A stretch of 64,000 nt of DNA, taken from contig NZ_CP117449.1 of NCBI RefSeq assembly GCF_030687835.1, forward strand, positions 1,054,001 to 1,118,000. The letters are read 5' to 3'. The notes beneath the pieces are model-generated. The model had not been told where the DNA came from and did not search any database. It saw only the letters and a program-made list of their open reading frames with translations. The stretch is from Pseudomonas hefeiensis. GTDB taxonomy: Bacteria > Pseudomonadota > Gammaproteobacteria > Pseudomonadales > Pseudomonadaceae. Both the position numbers and the translations under genes were made by a program. Of this stretch, positions 18,867 through 26,729 are shown in pieces. The number at the start of each line of letters is the position of its first letter. The first letter of the stretch is position 1.

Positions 18867-20117
18867 TCAGGAAAGTTGCGCCAGGCACGCCTCCAGAATA
18901 TCCAACCCTTCCTCCAACACCGCCGCCTCAGTCGTCAATGGCGCCAGCAGCCGAATGATGTGTCGGGATTTGCCGCTGGGCATCAGCAACAAACCAGCCT
19001 CCCGCGCCAAGGCCAGCAATTGCGTCACTTGTGCCGATGCCGGGGTGCCGTCGGCATGGGCCAGTTCGATGCCGCGCATCGCGCCGACGCCGGTCAGGCG
19101 CCCCAGGTAAGGTGACAGCCCGCGGCTGCGCCATGACTCGTAGCGGCTGACAATCGCCTCTTCCTGTTGCGTGCCCCAGGCTTGCAGGTTTGCGTCGGTC
19201 ATTTCCTCCAGGGTTGCCAATGCGGCGGCGCAGGCGATGGGATTGCCTGAATAAGTGCCGCCCAGGCCGCCTTTGGGCAGATTGTCCAGCAGCGACTTGC
19301 GCCCCACCACGGCGCCCAGGGGGACGCCGCCGGCAATGCTTTTACCCAGCAGGATCAGGTCCGGCTCGATGCCCAGTCGGGAGAACGCAAAGCGCTGGCC
19401 GGTGCGGCCGAAGCCGGACTGGATTTCATCGATGATCAGCACGATGCCTTTCTCGTCGCAGAACTGCCGCAGGGCCTGGGCAAAGGTAATATCCATCGGC
19501 AGGAAACCGGCTTCGCCTTGCACCGGCTCGACGATGAAACACGCGACGTCACTCACGTCGATCTCGACGCTGAACAACCGCTCCATGGCCTTCAACGCCT
19601 CTTCGCGGGTGACGCCATTGTCTTTGCTGGGGTAGGGCAGGTGATAGACCGGTCCGGGCAGTACGCCGACTTTCTGTTTGTAGGGGGCGACTTTGCCGTT
19701 GAGGTTGAGGGTGGCCAGGGTTCTGCCGTGGAAACCGCCATCAAAGGCGATGACGGCGGTGCGGCCCGTGGCGCCACGCACGATCTTCAAGGCGTTTTCC
19801 GCAGCTTCGGCGCCGCTGTTGGTGAGCATGCCGCTGACCGGGTAATCCACCGGGACAAACGCTGCCAGGCGTTCCATCAGTTCGATGTAGGGCGCGTGCG
19901 GGGCGGCGTTGAAGGCGTAATGCGTCAGCCGGGTCGCCTGTTCGCGGATGGCTTCGACAATACGAGGATGGCAGTGGCCGAGGTTCAACACGCCGATGCC
20001 GCCCACGAAATCGATGTAGCGTTTGCCGTCGGTGTCCCAGACCTCGGCATTTTTGCCGTGGCTGAGGCTGACAGGGTGCACGACGGAAATCGATTGGCTG
20101 ATGGTTTCACTGCTCAT
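18867..20117 (-). CDS. Class-III aminotransferase, GabT-like
   Basis: PLP enzyme of 416 residues, probably 4-aminobutyrate (or 5-aminovalerate) : 2-oxoglutarate transaminase. It has 'GGIGVLNLGHCHPRIVEA', 'MLTNSGAEAAENALKIVRGATGR', 'FIVEPVQGEAGF', 'LIIDEIQSGFGRTG' and the PLP lysine in 'LLGKSIAGGVPLGAVVG' (about residue 265). No succinate-semialdehyde dehydrogenase lies beside it, so it is not in a gabDT operon. Substrate is therefore not certain. The gene is monocistronic, with a REPIN at its end and a REP cluster before its start. Confidence 0.88.
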   Translation of the reverse strand: MSSETISQSISVVHPVSLSHGKNAEVWDTDGKRYIDFVGGIGVLNLGHCHPRIVEAIREQATRLTHYAFNAAPHAPYIELMERLAAFVPVDYPVSGMLTNSGAEAAENALKIVRGATGRTAVIAFDGGFHGRTLATLNLNGKVAPYKQKVGVLPGPVYHLPYPSKDNGVTREEALKAMERLFSVEIDVSDVACFIVEPVQGEAGFLPMDITFAQALRQFCDEKGIVLIIDEIQSGFGRTGQRFAFSRLGIEPDLILLGKSIAGGVPLGAVVGRKSLLDNLPKGGLGGTYSGNPIACAAALATLEEMTDANLQAWGTQQEEAIVSRYESWRSRGLSPYLGRLTGVGAMRGIELAHADGTPASAQVTQLLALAREAGLLLMPSGKSRHIIRLLAPLTTEAAVLEEGLDILEACLAQLS

Positions 20118-20249
20118 GGATGACGGCCCGAAGGAAGAAAAGATTCCGTTTATCTAAGCCGCGAGCAGAGGTGGTCGGCAAACGAAATAAAGTTGCCGGG
20201 TCAATCTTAAAAGTCGGGATGTGGAGCGACGACTTTCAATGGAAAGAAC

Positions 20250-20455
20250 GCGGCCCTTGTGGCGAGGGGATTTATCCGTGGGAATCAGACCTGTGGGAGT
20301 CAGACCTGTGGGAGCATGGCTTGCCCGCGATGAACGATAACGCGGTTCAGCTGTTAAACCTCGGCGCGCCCATCGCGGGCAAGCCATGCTCCCACAGAGA
20401 AATCCCCTCAGCACAAAAGCCATGCTCCCACAGAGAAATCCCCTCACCACAAAAG
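20250..20455. repeat. REP cluster with REPIN and extra right-end copies
   Basis: The main REPIN runs 20306-20397 (CTGTGGGAGCATGGCTTGCC ... GGCAAGCCATGCTCCCACAG). On its left is an extra CCTGTGGGAGTCAGA copy. On its right the block AGCCATGCTCCCACAGAGAAATCCCCTCA recurs (about 20385-20411 and 20417-20447). It occupies nearly all of the gap between the aminotransferase and hopJ genes. The REPIN centre (TGAACGATAACGCGGTTCA) also occurs at 36600-36619. Confidence 0.88.
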
Positions 20456-20466
20456 CGGGGCTCGGA

Positions 20467-20805
20467 TCAGCGCCGCCGCAACGGCTGAGCCTCGAACTTC
20501 ACGCCTGCCAAGCCATGGGCCATCAACGCCCGGATATTGCTGTGGTCGCTGCCCTCTGGCGTGGTCAGTACCGACCGGTAATGTTCGCCAAACGCCAGCA
20601 GCGCTTCTTCATCGCTCAAGCCTTCGAGCAGAGCCAGGCCCAGGGTTTTGCAAGAGCCTTCGTTCTGTCCGGCGGTGTTGTCGACGTCACCGTTCTTGAA
20701 AGCCTGAGGCTGGTAGTCGTAGCCACTGGCAATAAACGCCAGGGTGTCGGCAAAAATATGTTCGCCGCTCTTGAGGCTGGCGCGCAGGGTGTTCAGGTCA
20801 GGCAT
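20467..20805 (-). CDS. HopJ-family protein
   Basis: A 112-residue protein with the HopJ type III effector-like domain ('LKSGEHIFADTLAFIASGYDYQPQAF', 'GSCKTLGLALLEGLSDEEALLAFGEHYR'). Despite the name, homologues occur in many non-pathogens and without secretion systems, so a housekeeping role is likely; the function is unknown. The ATG at 20805 overlaps the last 8 bases of the DUF1244 gene, so they are translationally linked. An upstream in-frame ATG at 20940 lies wholly inside DUF1244 and is rejected. Confidence 0.85.
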   Translation of the reverse strand: MPDLNTLRASLKSGEHIFADTLAFIASGYDYQPQAFKNGDVDNTAGQNEGSCKTLGLALLEGLSDEEALLAFGEHYRSVLTTPEGSDHSNIRALMAHGLAGVKFEAQPLRRR

Positions 20806-21094
20806 CGGGTTTTCCTTTGGCAAACGCCGCTTGCTGTTCGGCGCTGGCTTCTTGCTGGTATTGGGCTTTCCACTCGGCGTAAGGCATGCCGTAAACCACT
20901 TCACGGGCGTCATCGAGGCTGACCTCGATCTGGCGTTCATCGGCAGCTGCCTTGTACCACTTGGACAGGCAGTTGCGGCAGAAGCCGGCGAGGTTCATCA
21001 GGTCGATGTTCTGCACATCCTTGCGGCTGTCCAGGTGGGCAACCAGCCGACGGAAAGCGGCGGCTTCAAGTTCGAGGCGTTGTTGGTCGTTCAT
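20798..21094 (-). CDS. DUF1244 protein
   Basis: A 98-residue acidic helical protein of the DUF1244 family ('AAAFRRLVAHLDSRKDVQNIDLMNLAGFCRNCLSKWY...'). A conserved FCRNCLSKW motif with two cysteines suggests metal or redox interaction, but the function is unknown. It lies about 100 bp downstream of folX on the same strand and overlaps hopJ, so the five genes folM-folE-folX-DUF1244-hopJ may be transcribed together, unless the 21127-21182 inverted repeat separates them. Confidence 0.87.
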   Translation of the reverse strand: MNDQQRLELEAAAFRRLVAHLDSRKDVQNIDLMNLAGFCRNCLSKWYKAAADERQIEVSLDDAREVVYGMPYAEWKAQYQQEASAEQQAAFAKGKPDA

Positions 21095-21126
21095 GGTGGT
21101 CTCTGCGAGACAGCTTCAAGTGGCAC

Positions 21127-21182
21127 GCTTCAAGCTGCAAGTGGGTTTGCGGTCATCAGGGTTAAAGCTTACAGCTTGAAGC
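21127..21182. repeat. Inverted repeat, AGCTTCAAGC class
   Basis: GCTTCAAGCTG (21127-21137) and CAGCTTGAAGC (21172-21182) are exact complements. A related stretch, GCTGCAAGCTTCTAGCTTCAAGC, lies just after cysNC near 9410-9431, so this is probably a third dispersed repeat class. There is no T-run, so termination is doubtful. Confidence 0.6.
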
Positions 21183-21191
21183 TTTTAGCGG

Positions 21192-21572
21192 CTACGAAGT
21201 AGCCCGACTGGCCGCGAGCGTAATCGACACCGACTCGGCAAATCGCAAGGCGTGGGGCTTGTCGACTTCGACTTCGGCATACAGCACCGATTCGTTGGCC
21301 ATGACCAGATCGAGCAATTCCTGGGTCAGGCGTTCGAGCAGGGCGAAGCGGTTGCCTTCCACGTGGGCGATGATTGCCTTGGTGATGGTGCGGTAGTTCA
21401 GTGCGTGGTCGATGTCGTTGTCGCGTACCGCATCCTGGGCGGCATAGAGGATGGTCAGATTGATCAGCACATCCTGCTTGTTGAGGATTTCGTCCTCGTT
21501 GATGCCGATGAAAGTGCGCAAGCGCAGGTCCTTGACCTTGATGCGCGCCATGGCGGGTTGAAGTTGTGGCAT
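21192..21572 (-). CDS. folX: Dihydroneopterin triphosphate 2'-epimerase
   Basis: Epimerises dihydroneopterin triphosphate to dihydromonapterin triphosphate. The 126-residue protein is a FolB/FolX T-fold enzyme: '[25 protein letters not shown]' and '[29 protein letters not shown]' with the conserved catalytic-site Glu and Lys. Neighbouring folE and folM identify it as FolX rather than FolB. Its start codon directly abuts the folE stop. In E. coli and P. aeruginosa FolX and FolM make tetrahydromonapterin, the cofactor of phenylalanine hydroxylase in Pseudomonas. Confidence 0.93.
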   Translation of the reverse strand: MPQLQPAMARIKVKDLRLRTFIGINEDEILNKQDVLINLTILYAAQDAVRDNDIDHALNYRTITKAIIAHVEGNRFALLERLTQELLDLVMANESVLYAEVEVDKPHALRFAESVSITLAASRATS

Positions 21573-22130
21573 TTACTTGCTCCGTCGAATCAATTGCAGG
21601 AACTCCTGGCGGGTGGTGCTGGACTCGCGAAAGACGCCGAGCATCACTGAGGTGTTCATGGTCGAGTTCTGTTTTTCGACACCGCGCATCATCATGCACA
21701 TGTGCTGGGCTTCAATCACCACTGCAACGCCGGCAGCCTGGGTGACCTGCTGCACCGCGTCGGCAATTTGCCGGGTGAGATTTTCCTGGATTTGCAGGCG
21801 GCGGGCGAACATGTCCACCAGCCGGGCGATCTTCGACAGCCCCAGGACCTTGCCCGTAGGAATATAAGCCACATGAGCCTTGCCGATGAAGGGCAGCAGG
21901 TGATGTTCGCACAGGGAATAGAGTTCGATGTCGGCGACGATCACCATTTCATCGCTGTCGGAGGCGAACAGGGCACCGTTGACGATCTGTTCGACGCTTT
22001 GTTCATAGCCGTGACAAAGGTACTGCATGGCCTTGGCCGCGCGCACCGGAGTATCCAGCAGGCCTTCGCGTTCCGGGTCTTCGCCCAGGCCGATGAGGAT
22101 CTCGCGATAATTCTGGGGCGATAGCGCCAT
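21573..22130 (-). CDS. folE: GTP cyclohydrolase I
   Basis: Zn enzyme making dihydroneopterin triphosphate from GTP. The 185-residue protein has the zinc and active-site motif '[19 protein letters not shown]', with a further Cys lower down among the C-terminal residues, and '[30 protein letters not shown]'. I start at 22130 ([12 protein letters not shown]); an ATG six codons upstream overlaps the folM end and is less likely. It is cluster-specific folE of the monapterin operon. In P. putida a folE gene has been reported among light-induced genes, which is notable given the photoreceptor 3 kb away. Confidence 0.94.
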   Translation of the reverse strand: MALSPQNYREILIGLGEDPEREGLLDTPVRAAKAMQYLCHGYEQSVEQIVNGALFASDSDEMVIVADIELYSLCEHHLLPFIGKAHVAYIPTGKVLGLSKIARLVDMFARRLQIQENLTRQIADAVQQVTQAAGVAVVIEAQHMCMMMRGVEKQNSTMNTSVMLGVFRESSTTRQEFLQLIRRSK

Positions 22131-22150
22131 GGTGCATCCTCGAAGCAAGG

Positions 22151-22861
22151 CTATTTGACGTGCCGTCCGCCGTTGACGGTCAGGGTCGTGCCGGTGACAT
22201 AGGGGTTGTCCAGCAGATAACGCAGGCTCTGATAGATCACTTCGCTGCCGGGCTCAATGCCCAGCGCGGACTTGGCCAGGGCCTTGGTGCGGTAAGCCGC
22301 GTCGTCTTCGGGATTGAACAGTAGCAGGGCCGGGGCAATTGCGTTGACCTTGATGTGCGGCGCGTACTTCGCTGCGAACGACAGGGTCAGGCTTTCGAGT
22401 CCGGCCTTGGTGGCGCAATAGGCGATATGCTTGCTGCTGCCCTTGCGCGTGACGTCATCGCTGATGTGCACGATATCTGCCAGGGTTGAACGTTGCAGCA
22501 GTTCGGCACAATGCAGGTTGATCAGATAGGGCGCGAGCATGTGTACGGCGAACATGGCATTGAACGCTGCCGCTTCGTCGCCTGGCGCCTCGGCCAGCCA
22601 CGCGGAGGCGTTGTGCACAATGGCCCGCAACCGGTCGGTGTGCTGCTTGAGCTGTTCGATGAAGGACAGGATCCCGGCTTCAGAGGAAAAGTCAGCGAAC
22701 AGGACGGTCACCCCCAGATCCCGTAGCGTCTGCACTCCTGGGCGCTCGGTGCGGTAGGTGGCGATCACCGGGTGACCGTCTTCGAGCAATCGACGGGCGC
22801 AATGCAAGCCGACGCGCTGGGCAGCGCCAGTGATCAGGATCGGAGCGGTGGCGCTGGGCAT
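22151..22861 (-). CDS. folM: Dihydromonapterin reductase
   Basis: A 236-residue short-chain dehydrogenase that reduces dihydromonapterin to tetrahydromonapterin. The NADPH-binding '[22 protein letters not shown]' opens the protein. The catalytic pair is in 'YCATKAG' with the preceding 'VHISDD' in the usual Ser region, where the serine is shifted as in other FolM/pteridine reductases. '[15 protein letters not shown]' is also typical. It is the first gene of folM-folE-folX, 20 bp before folE. The only -10-like element upstream is TATAGT about 25 bp before the ATG. Confidence 0.91.
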   Translation of the reverse strand: MPSATAPILITGAAQRVGLHCARRLLEDGHPVIATYRTERPGVQTLRDLGVTVLFADFSSEAGILSFIEQLKQHTDRLRAIVHNASAWLAEAPGDEAAAFNAMFAVHMLAPYLINLHCAELLQRSTLADIVHISDDVTRKGSSKHIAYCATKAGLESLTLSFAAKYAPHIKVNAIAPALLLFNPEDDAAYRTKALAKSALGIEPGSEVIYQSLRYLLDNPYVTGTTLTVNGGRHVK

Positions 22862-22921
22862 AGGACGGCTCGGTTCACGGCAATCGCAAAACTATAACAG
22901 CCACGCAGGGCAGCGACGACT

Positions 22922-22985
22922 CTGTGGGAGCGGGCTTGCTCGCGAAAGCGGTGTGTCAGTCAAGCTGATGTTGACTGACAGGCCA
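22922..22985. repeat. Single REP with decayed partner
   Basis: One intact REP (CTGTGGGAGCGGGCTTGCTC) is followed by a truncated partner where only CACTTTCG remains. It lies upstream of folM. Confidence 0.75.
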
Positions 22986-23048
22986 CTTTCGTAAACATGG
23001 GGATCACTGCTGAAGCCGAACTCTGCGATCGGCGAAGACTACGCAGCA

Positions 23049-23615
23049 TCACTGATTCTGTGTAGACGGCTTGGTTGGCAGTGCTTTGGGCGCTGCACCG
23101 TTCAACCAACCCGCCAGCAGATGCGTCGACATCGGGATAAACAGGTAGACCATCAGCGGCGTCAGAATGAGTGTGCTGATCAACACGCGGCTCATCATCC
23201 CCAGCTCACTGAGCAACGGTCCCAGCAGGAAATTGAACAGCAGTGACACTGGAAAGAACGCGAGCCAGATGGCTACGGCCTGTTTCCAGCGCGGTGGACG
23301 TTGGCCGCTGCCGAACCAACCATCGATACCCCGCACCCTGTGTTCCGAAGGATGGGCAAACAGATCGCTGCCTCGTCCCAGCCAGGCCGTGCGCGAGGCT
23401 GAGTGCTCCCAGGCATGCAGGGTCTGCTCGTCGGCAAAACGGAAAATAATCTGGAATTCATCGTCCTGGGGCGGTGGCGCGAGCACGCCGGAGCCCAGGT
23501 AGCCGGGGAAGTCGGTAGCCAGCTCTTCGCCTTCACGCAACCAGGCGATCAGGTCCTGATAGCGTCCATTGGCGACACGGCGGGCAACCATCAGGGTGAC
23601 GGGTGAGGTAGACAT
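23049..23615 (-). CDS. Antibiotic-biosynthesis-monooxygenase-type domain with two membrane helices
   Basis: A 188-residue protein. Residues 1-95 resemble the ABM ferredoxin-like fold ('VTLMVARRVANGRYQDLIAWLREGEELATDFPGYLGS...FQIIFRFADEQTLHAWEHSASRTAWLG'). Residues 113-133 and 142-165 are two hydrophobic helices ('AVAIWLAFFPVSLLFNFLLGPLL', 'VLISTLILTPLMVYLFIPM'). This arrangement is known in Pseudomonas as hypothetical membrane proteins; no reaction is assigned. The ATG at 23615 follows GGAG. It is transcribed away from the MerR/LitR gene with about 220 bp between them, so it may share its control. Confidence 0.8.
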   Translation of the reverse strand: MSTSPVTLMVARRVANGRYQDLIAWLREGEELATDFPGYLGSGVLAPPPQDDEFQIIFRFADEQTLHAWEHSASRTAWLGRGSDLFAHPSEHRVRGIDGWFGSGQRPPRWKQAVAIWLAFFPVSLLFNFLLGPLLSELGMMSRVLISTLILTPLMVYLFIPMSTHLLAGWLNGAAPKALPTKPSTQNQ

Positions 23616-23769
23616 TATGTATCTCCGTAAAACAGGTGCGGTACTCCGGGTAGGAGATTCGCGGGAACGCCCCCGGGTGGTGGGTAGCGTCCGTTCGCCA
23701 AAAAAGCAGGCAAGGTTTATTCCATATTGAGCGAAAAGCAACAAAGTCGCACGTCGGCTGTGTTTGCTC

Positions 23770-23800
23770 TTGTCATCATATGACGCAGAGGGAGTACACT
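23770..23800 (+). promoter_or_regulatory. Candidate MerR-type promoter of the regulator gene
   Basis: TTGTCA (23770-23775) and TACACT (23795-23800) are separated by 19 bp, the long spacer typical of MerR-family-controlled promoters. Inside the spacer lies the dyad GTCAT-CAT-ATGAC (23772-23784). The ATG is 36 bp downstream of the -10. Autoregulation is inferred. Confidence 0.55.
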
Positions 23801-23835
23801 GGGATCCAATTTGCCAGCCGGAACTGTCTGCCAAA

Positions 23836-24795
23836 ATGAGCGTAATCACAGAGGATAACTTCGTTTTCCAGGCATCCACTGCCTTGAAGCAGGAGGAACT
23901 GTTCCCGATCCGCGAAGTAGCGCGGCTGACCGGCGTGAATCCCGTAACCTTGCGCGCATGGGAGCGTCGCTACGGTCTGATCCAGCCCACTCGCACCGAA
24001 AGCGGGCATCGCTTGTACTCTCTGGGCGATATCGAAAAGGTGCGCAGCATCCTCGGCTGGATCGAGCGTGGGGTGGCCGTGAGCAAAGTGGGAAAGATCC
24101 TGACCAAGACCGCGTCGGTGCAGCCTGTCTCCGCGCTTATTTCCCCCGATCTGGTAAAAGCCGATTACGCCCAGTGGCAACAACAGGTGGCGGACGCGGT
24201 TGGCAACTTTGACGATATAGAGTTGGATCGTCTCTACGGGCAGATATTTTCCACCTATGCGGTGCCGATCGTATTCCAGGACATCCTGATGCCGATCTGG
24301 CGGCAGTTGCAGCAACGCCAGCAGGAGTTCGGACAAACCAGCGAATGGGTGTTTTTCGATGGGTTCCTGCGATCACGCATCATCCAGCGACTCTTGCTCA
24401 AACGCGAAGCCCATACGCGGCGCGTGCTAGTGGTTGGCATTGTCGGTCAATGCCGAGAGCTGGAGTTGCTGGTCACGGCGCTGTTCGTCTCCAAGGCGGA
24501 GGTAGGCGTCAGGGTGTTGACCATCGGGCTGCCGTTCGACGAGCTGACCCTGGTATGCCAGAAAATCCAGCCTTTGGCGTTGGTGCTGGTTTCCAATCAT
24601 GCACCGCTTCCTGAGTTGCCCAAGCGCCTGAACAAACTGGCGATGGGCCTGGACTGCCCGCTGATGCTGGCCGGTGATGTGTCCGATCTGCTCCAGGGCA
24701 GCCTGGCGGGATCGTCAATCGGTTGCCTGGGCGGTGAAGGGACGTTGATGCGCCAGAGGTTGCGACAACTCTTGGCGGGTAGTCTGGATACCTGA
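23836..24795 (+). CDS. MerR-family regulator, class-II LitR/CarH-like
   Basis: A 319-residue regulator. Residues 22-90 form a MerR winged helix ('LFPIREVARLTGVNPVTLRAWERRYGLIQPTRTESGHRLYS'). About 105-185 resemble the helical B12-binding cap, and 195-315 a Rossmann-like cobalamin-binding domain ('RVLVVGIVGQCRELELLVTALFVSKAEVGVRVLTIGLPFDEL'). The histidine of the DxHxxG cobalamin motif is absent, as in the class-II LitR proteins of P. putida, which respond to light through a short LOV protein instead of B12. A LOV gene lies 700 bp downstream on the other strand. The start at 23836 is the first ATG giving a MerR-like N-terminus. Confidence 0.83.
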   Translation: MSVITEDNFVFQASTALKQEELFPIREVARLTGVNPVTLRAWERRYGLIQPTRTESGHRLYSLGDIEKVRSILGWIERGVAVSKVGKILTKTASVQPVSALISPDLVKADYAQWQQQVADAVGNFDDIELDRLYGQIFSTYAVPIVFQDILMPIWRQLQQRQQEFGQTSEWVFFDGFLRSRIIQRLLLKREAHTRRVLVVGIVGQCRELELLVTALFVSKAEVGVRVLTIGLPFDELTLVCQKIQPLALVLVSNHAPLPELPKRLNKLAMGLDCPLMLAGDVSDLLQGSLAGSSIGCLGGEGTLMRQRLRQLLAGSLDT

Positions 24796-24821
24796 TGAGC
24801 GGCTGGTGAGGCCGCGCTAGG

Positions 24822-25427
24822 CTAGATATGCATGGCCGGATGGGTCAGACGGTGTTGCTGAAGGATGTATTGGCGCAGGCGTTCGGTCTCATCCTCGTCA
24901 TTCTGGCTCAGATGGTAGGCGTACAGGCCTTGATCGTTTTCCCGTTCCAGCGTGCCGCGCAGGGAAATCCTTTCATAACCTGACGGGCTGAACCACAAGG
25001 CAAATTGCTTTGGTGGCTTGGTGCGACTGCGGTTTTCCAGCAGGATACCTTTGCAGGACACCTCATGGGCCCAGAGCGGACCCGGCTGGCCTCTGGCATT
25101 CTCCAGTGCCACCGGTTCGTCAAGGGTGAGGCGCCATGGACGAATCTTCGGCCCGTCTTCGTAGATGCTGGGCACGCCCAGACGCAGGTGCATCGCGTGG
25201 AATTCGTCTTCCACCAGATGCAACGGAAAAGTCATTTGCTGGTTTTCAAAGTTGGCGTGCAGCGTGACCTGCTCGTTAGCCGCCAGGCGCGTCAGCAAGT
25301 CACGAATTTGCGACCCGCCGTTTACCAGCAAGCTCGACGTTACATCCCGCTCGTTGAGTTGCGGGTTGTGCTGCATGGTCCGGATGAAATCCAATTCATC
25401 CTGCGTCAGGAGGGCATCGCGTTGCAT
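24822..25427 (-). CDS. PilZ-domain-like protein (YcgR N-domain type)
   Basis: A 201-residue cytosolic protein. Residues 28-85 look like the YcgR-type N-domain ('QIRDLLTRLAANEQVTLHANFENQQMTFPL'). From about 95 a PilZ-like barrel carries 'KIRPWR' (RxxxR-like) and 'HEVSCKGILL' (D/NxSxxG-like), then 'GLYAYHLSQNDEDETERLRQYILQQH' as in flagellar-brake proteins. The motif matches are imperfect, so c-di-GMP binding is probable but not certain. It starts about 55 bp after the LOV gene on the same strand, so both are likely co-transcribed, which would couple light to c-di-GMP or motility. Confidence 0.68.
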   Translation of the reverse strand: MQRDALLTQDELDFIRTMQHNPQLNERDVTSSLLVNGGSQIRDLLTRLAANEQVTLHANFENQQMTFPLHLVEDEFHAMHLRLGVPSIYEDGPKIRPWRLTLDEPVALENARGQPGPLWAHEVSCKGILLENRSRTKPPKQFALWFSPSGYERISLRGTLERENDQGLYAYHLSQNDEDETERLRQYILQQHRLTHPAMHI

Positions 25428-25481
25428 GGTGTGCTCGAAATGAGTATTTACATTTTCACTGGTGATTGTAGTGACTGACCG

Positions 25482-25958
25482 CTAATTCGCCGTTTTGTTT
25501 GCGCCGTTCGTCGCTTCGAGCCGGGCGATGGTTGCTCGTGCTTCAGCCAGCTCCTTCTCTAGTTGGGCGACGCGCTGCTGAGCCTTGACCTGCGCCGTCA
25601 CGTCTTTTTGCACGCCGACGAAATAAGTGCGTCCGTCCGCCTCGCTTTGCACCGTCGATAGAGATAACTCATTCCAGAAAGGGCTGCCGTCCTTGCGGTA
25701 GTTGCGCAGTATCTCCCGGCAAGCATCGCCCTGCTTCAGGGCCGTGCGAATCTGTTCCAGAGCCGGCTGATCGCGATCTCCCGACTGCAGGAAACGGCAG
25801 TCCTGATAAAGGATCTCGTCGCTGCTGTAGCCGGTCAGCCGTTCGAAAGCCGGGTTTACGTAGATCAGGATATTGTCTTCGTCGCCTTCTTTTTCAGCGA
25901 TGACGATGCCGTCGTTCGAAGCGTTGATGACCAGTTGCATCAGTTGAGCGTTAATCAT
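25482..25958 (-). CDS. Short LOV-domain blue-light photoreceptor
   Basis: A 158-residue protein with one FMN-binding LOV (PAS) domain and a C-terminal coiled-coil helix, and no effector domain. The adduct-forming cysteine is in 'YQDCRFLQ' (residue about 53). FMN contacts 'NYRKDGSPFWNEL' and the flipping glutamine in 'YFVGVQKDVT' are intact, so photochemistry should be normal. The sequence closely recalls PpSB1-LOV of P. putida. The start MINAQLMQLV at 25958 is chosen over an ATG three codons upstream that is too close to the AAGGG ribosome site. The PilZ-like gene follows in the same direction. Confidence 0.9.
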   Translation of the reverse strand: MINAQLMQLVINASNDGIVIAEKEGDEDNILIYVNPAFERLTGYSSDEILYQDCRFLQSGDRDQPALEQIRTALKQGDACREILRNYRKDGSPFWNELSLSTVQSEADGRTYFVGVQKDVTAQVKAQQRVAQLEKELAEARATIARLEATNGANKTAN

Positions 25959-26114
25959 GGGCGACATCCCTTGAACATCCCTGTGTGCGCTGCATTTTAG
26001 AAGAACCTGGCACTATGTCTACTGGCCATTATCGGTTGTTGAGAGTCAATCGCAGCGTTGCGTCTGAGCCTGTTACTATCGCCGCTCTTTTTATTCCGGT
26101 TCAGGATCAGATTG

Positions 26115-26570
26115 ATGAAAGTCGCCATCCTTTCGGGTTCCGTCTACGGGACCGCCGAAGAAGTCGCCCGGCACGCCGCCAAACTGCTCGGTGACGCGGG
26201 TTTCGAAACGCTGCACAACCCGCGCGCAAGCCTTGTGGACATTCAGGCATTTGGTCCGGAGGCCTTGCTGGCCGTGACTTCCACGACGGGCATGGGAGAG
26301 TTGCCGGACAACTTGATGCCGTTATATTCGACAATTCGCGACCAATTGCCTGCCGCGTTTCGTGACTTGCCCGGCGCCGTAATAGGCCTGGGCGATGCCA
26401 GCTATGGCGATACCTTCTGTGGTGGTGGCGAACAGATGCGCGAGTTGTTCGCCGAGCTGGGTGTGCGTGAGGTATTGCCTATGTTGCGTCTGGATGCCAG
26501 CGAAAGCGTCACCCCGGAAACCGATGCCGAACCCTGGCTGGAGGAGTTGATCAACGCGTTGCGTGGTTGA
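26115..26570 (+). CDS. Flavodoxin (MioC-like)
   Basis: A 151-residue flavodoxin. The FMN-phosphate loop is 'ILSGSVYGTAEEVARHAAKLL' (residues 5-25), followed by 'VTSTTGMGELPDN' and 'IGLGDASYGDTFCGGGEQM', both lining the flavin ring. Such proteins carry one or two electrons between reductases and acceptors; the partner is unknown. MioC in E. coli is linked to biotin synthesis. The ATG at 26115 follows AGGATCAG; an upstream in-frame start adds a hydrophobic leader not found in flavodoxins. It is divergent from the LOV gene. Confidence 0.9.
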   Translation: MKVAILSGSVYGTAEEVARHAAKLLGDAGFETLHNPRASLVDIQAFGPEALLAVTSTTGMGELPDNLMPLYSTIRDQLPAAFRDLPGAVIGLGDASYGDTFCGGGEQMRELFAELGVREVLPMLRLDASESVTPETDAEPWLEELINALRG

Positions 26571-26729
26571 TGCGATGGTGGGTACGGCCACTGCGTTGAT
26601 GACTCGCTCGGCCATTAAGCTGGCTGCCAATGCAACTACCGGCCCGGCCGGAGCTGACTAGACTGGGTTAGCTTGTTCATGACTGTTTCAGAACAAGTAC
26701 CTATAACTAGAAAGCCAGAGGTCAGAGCC

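Noticed and set aside
20467..20805. A type III secretion effector
   Set aside because: The HopJ domain name is historical; no secretion signal evidence, chaperone or hrp box is seen, and the gene is tied to DUF1244.
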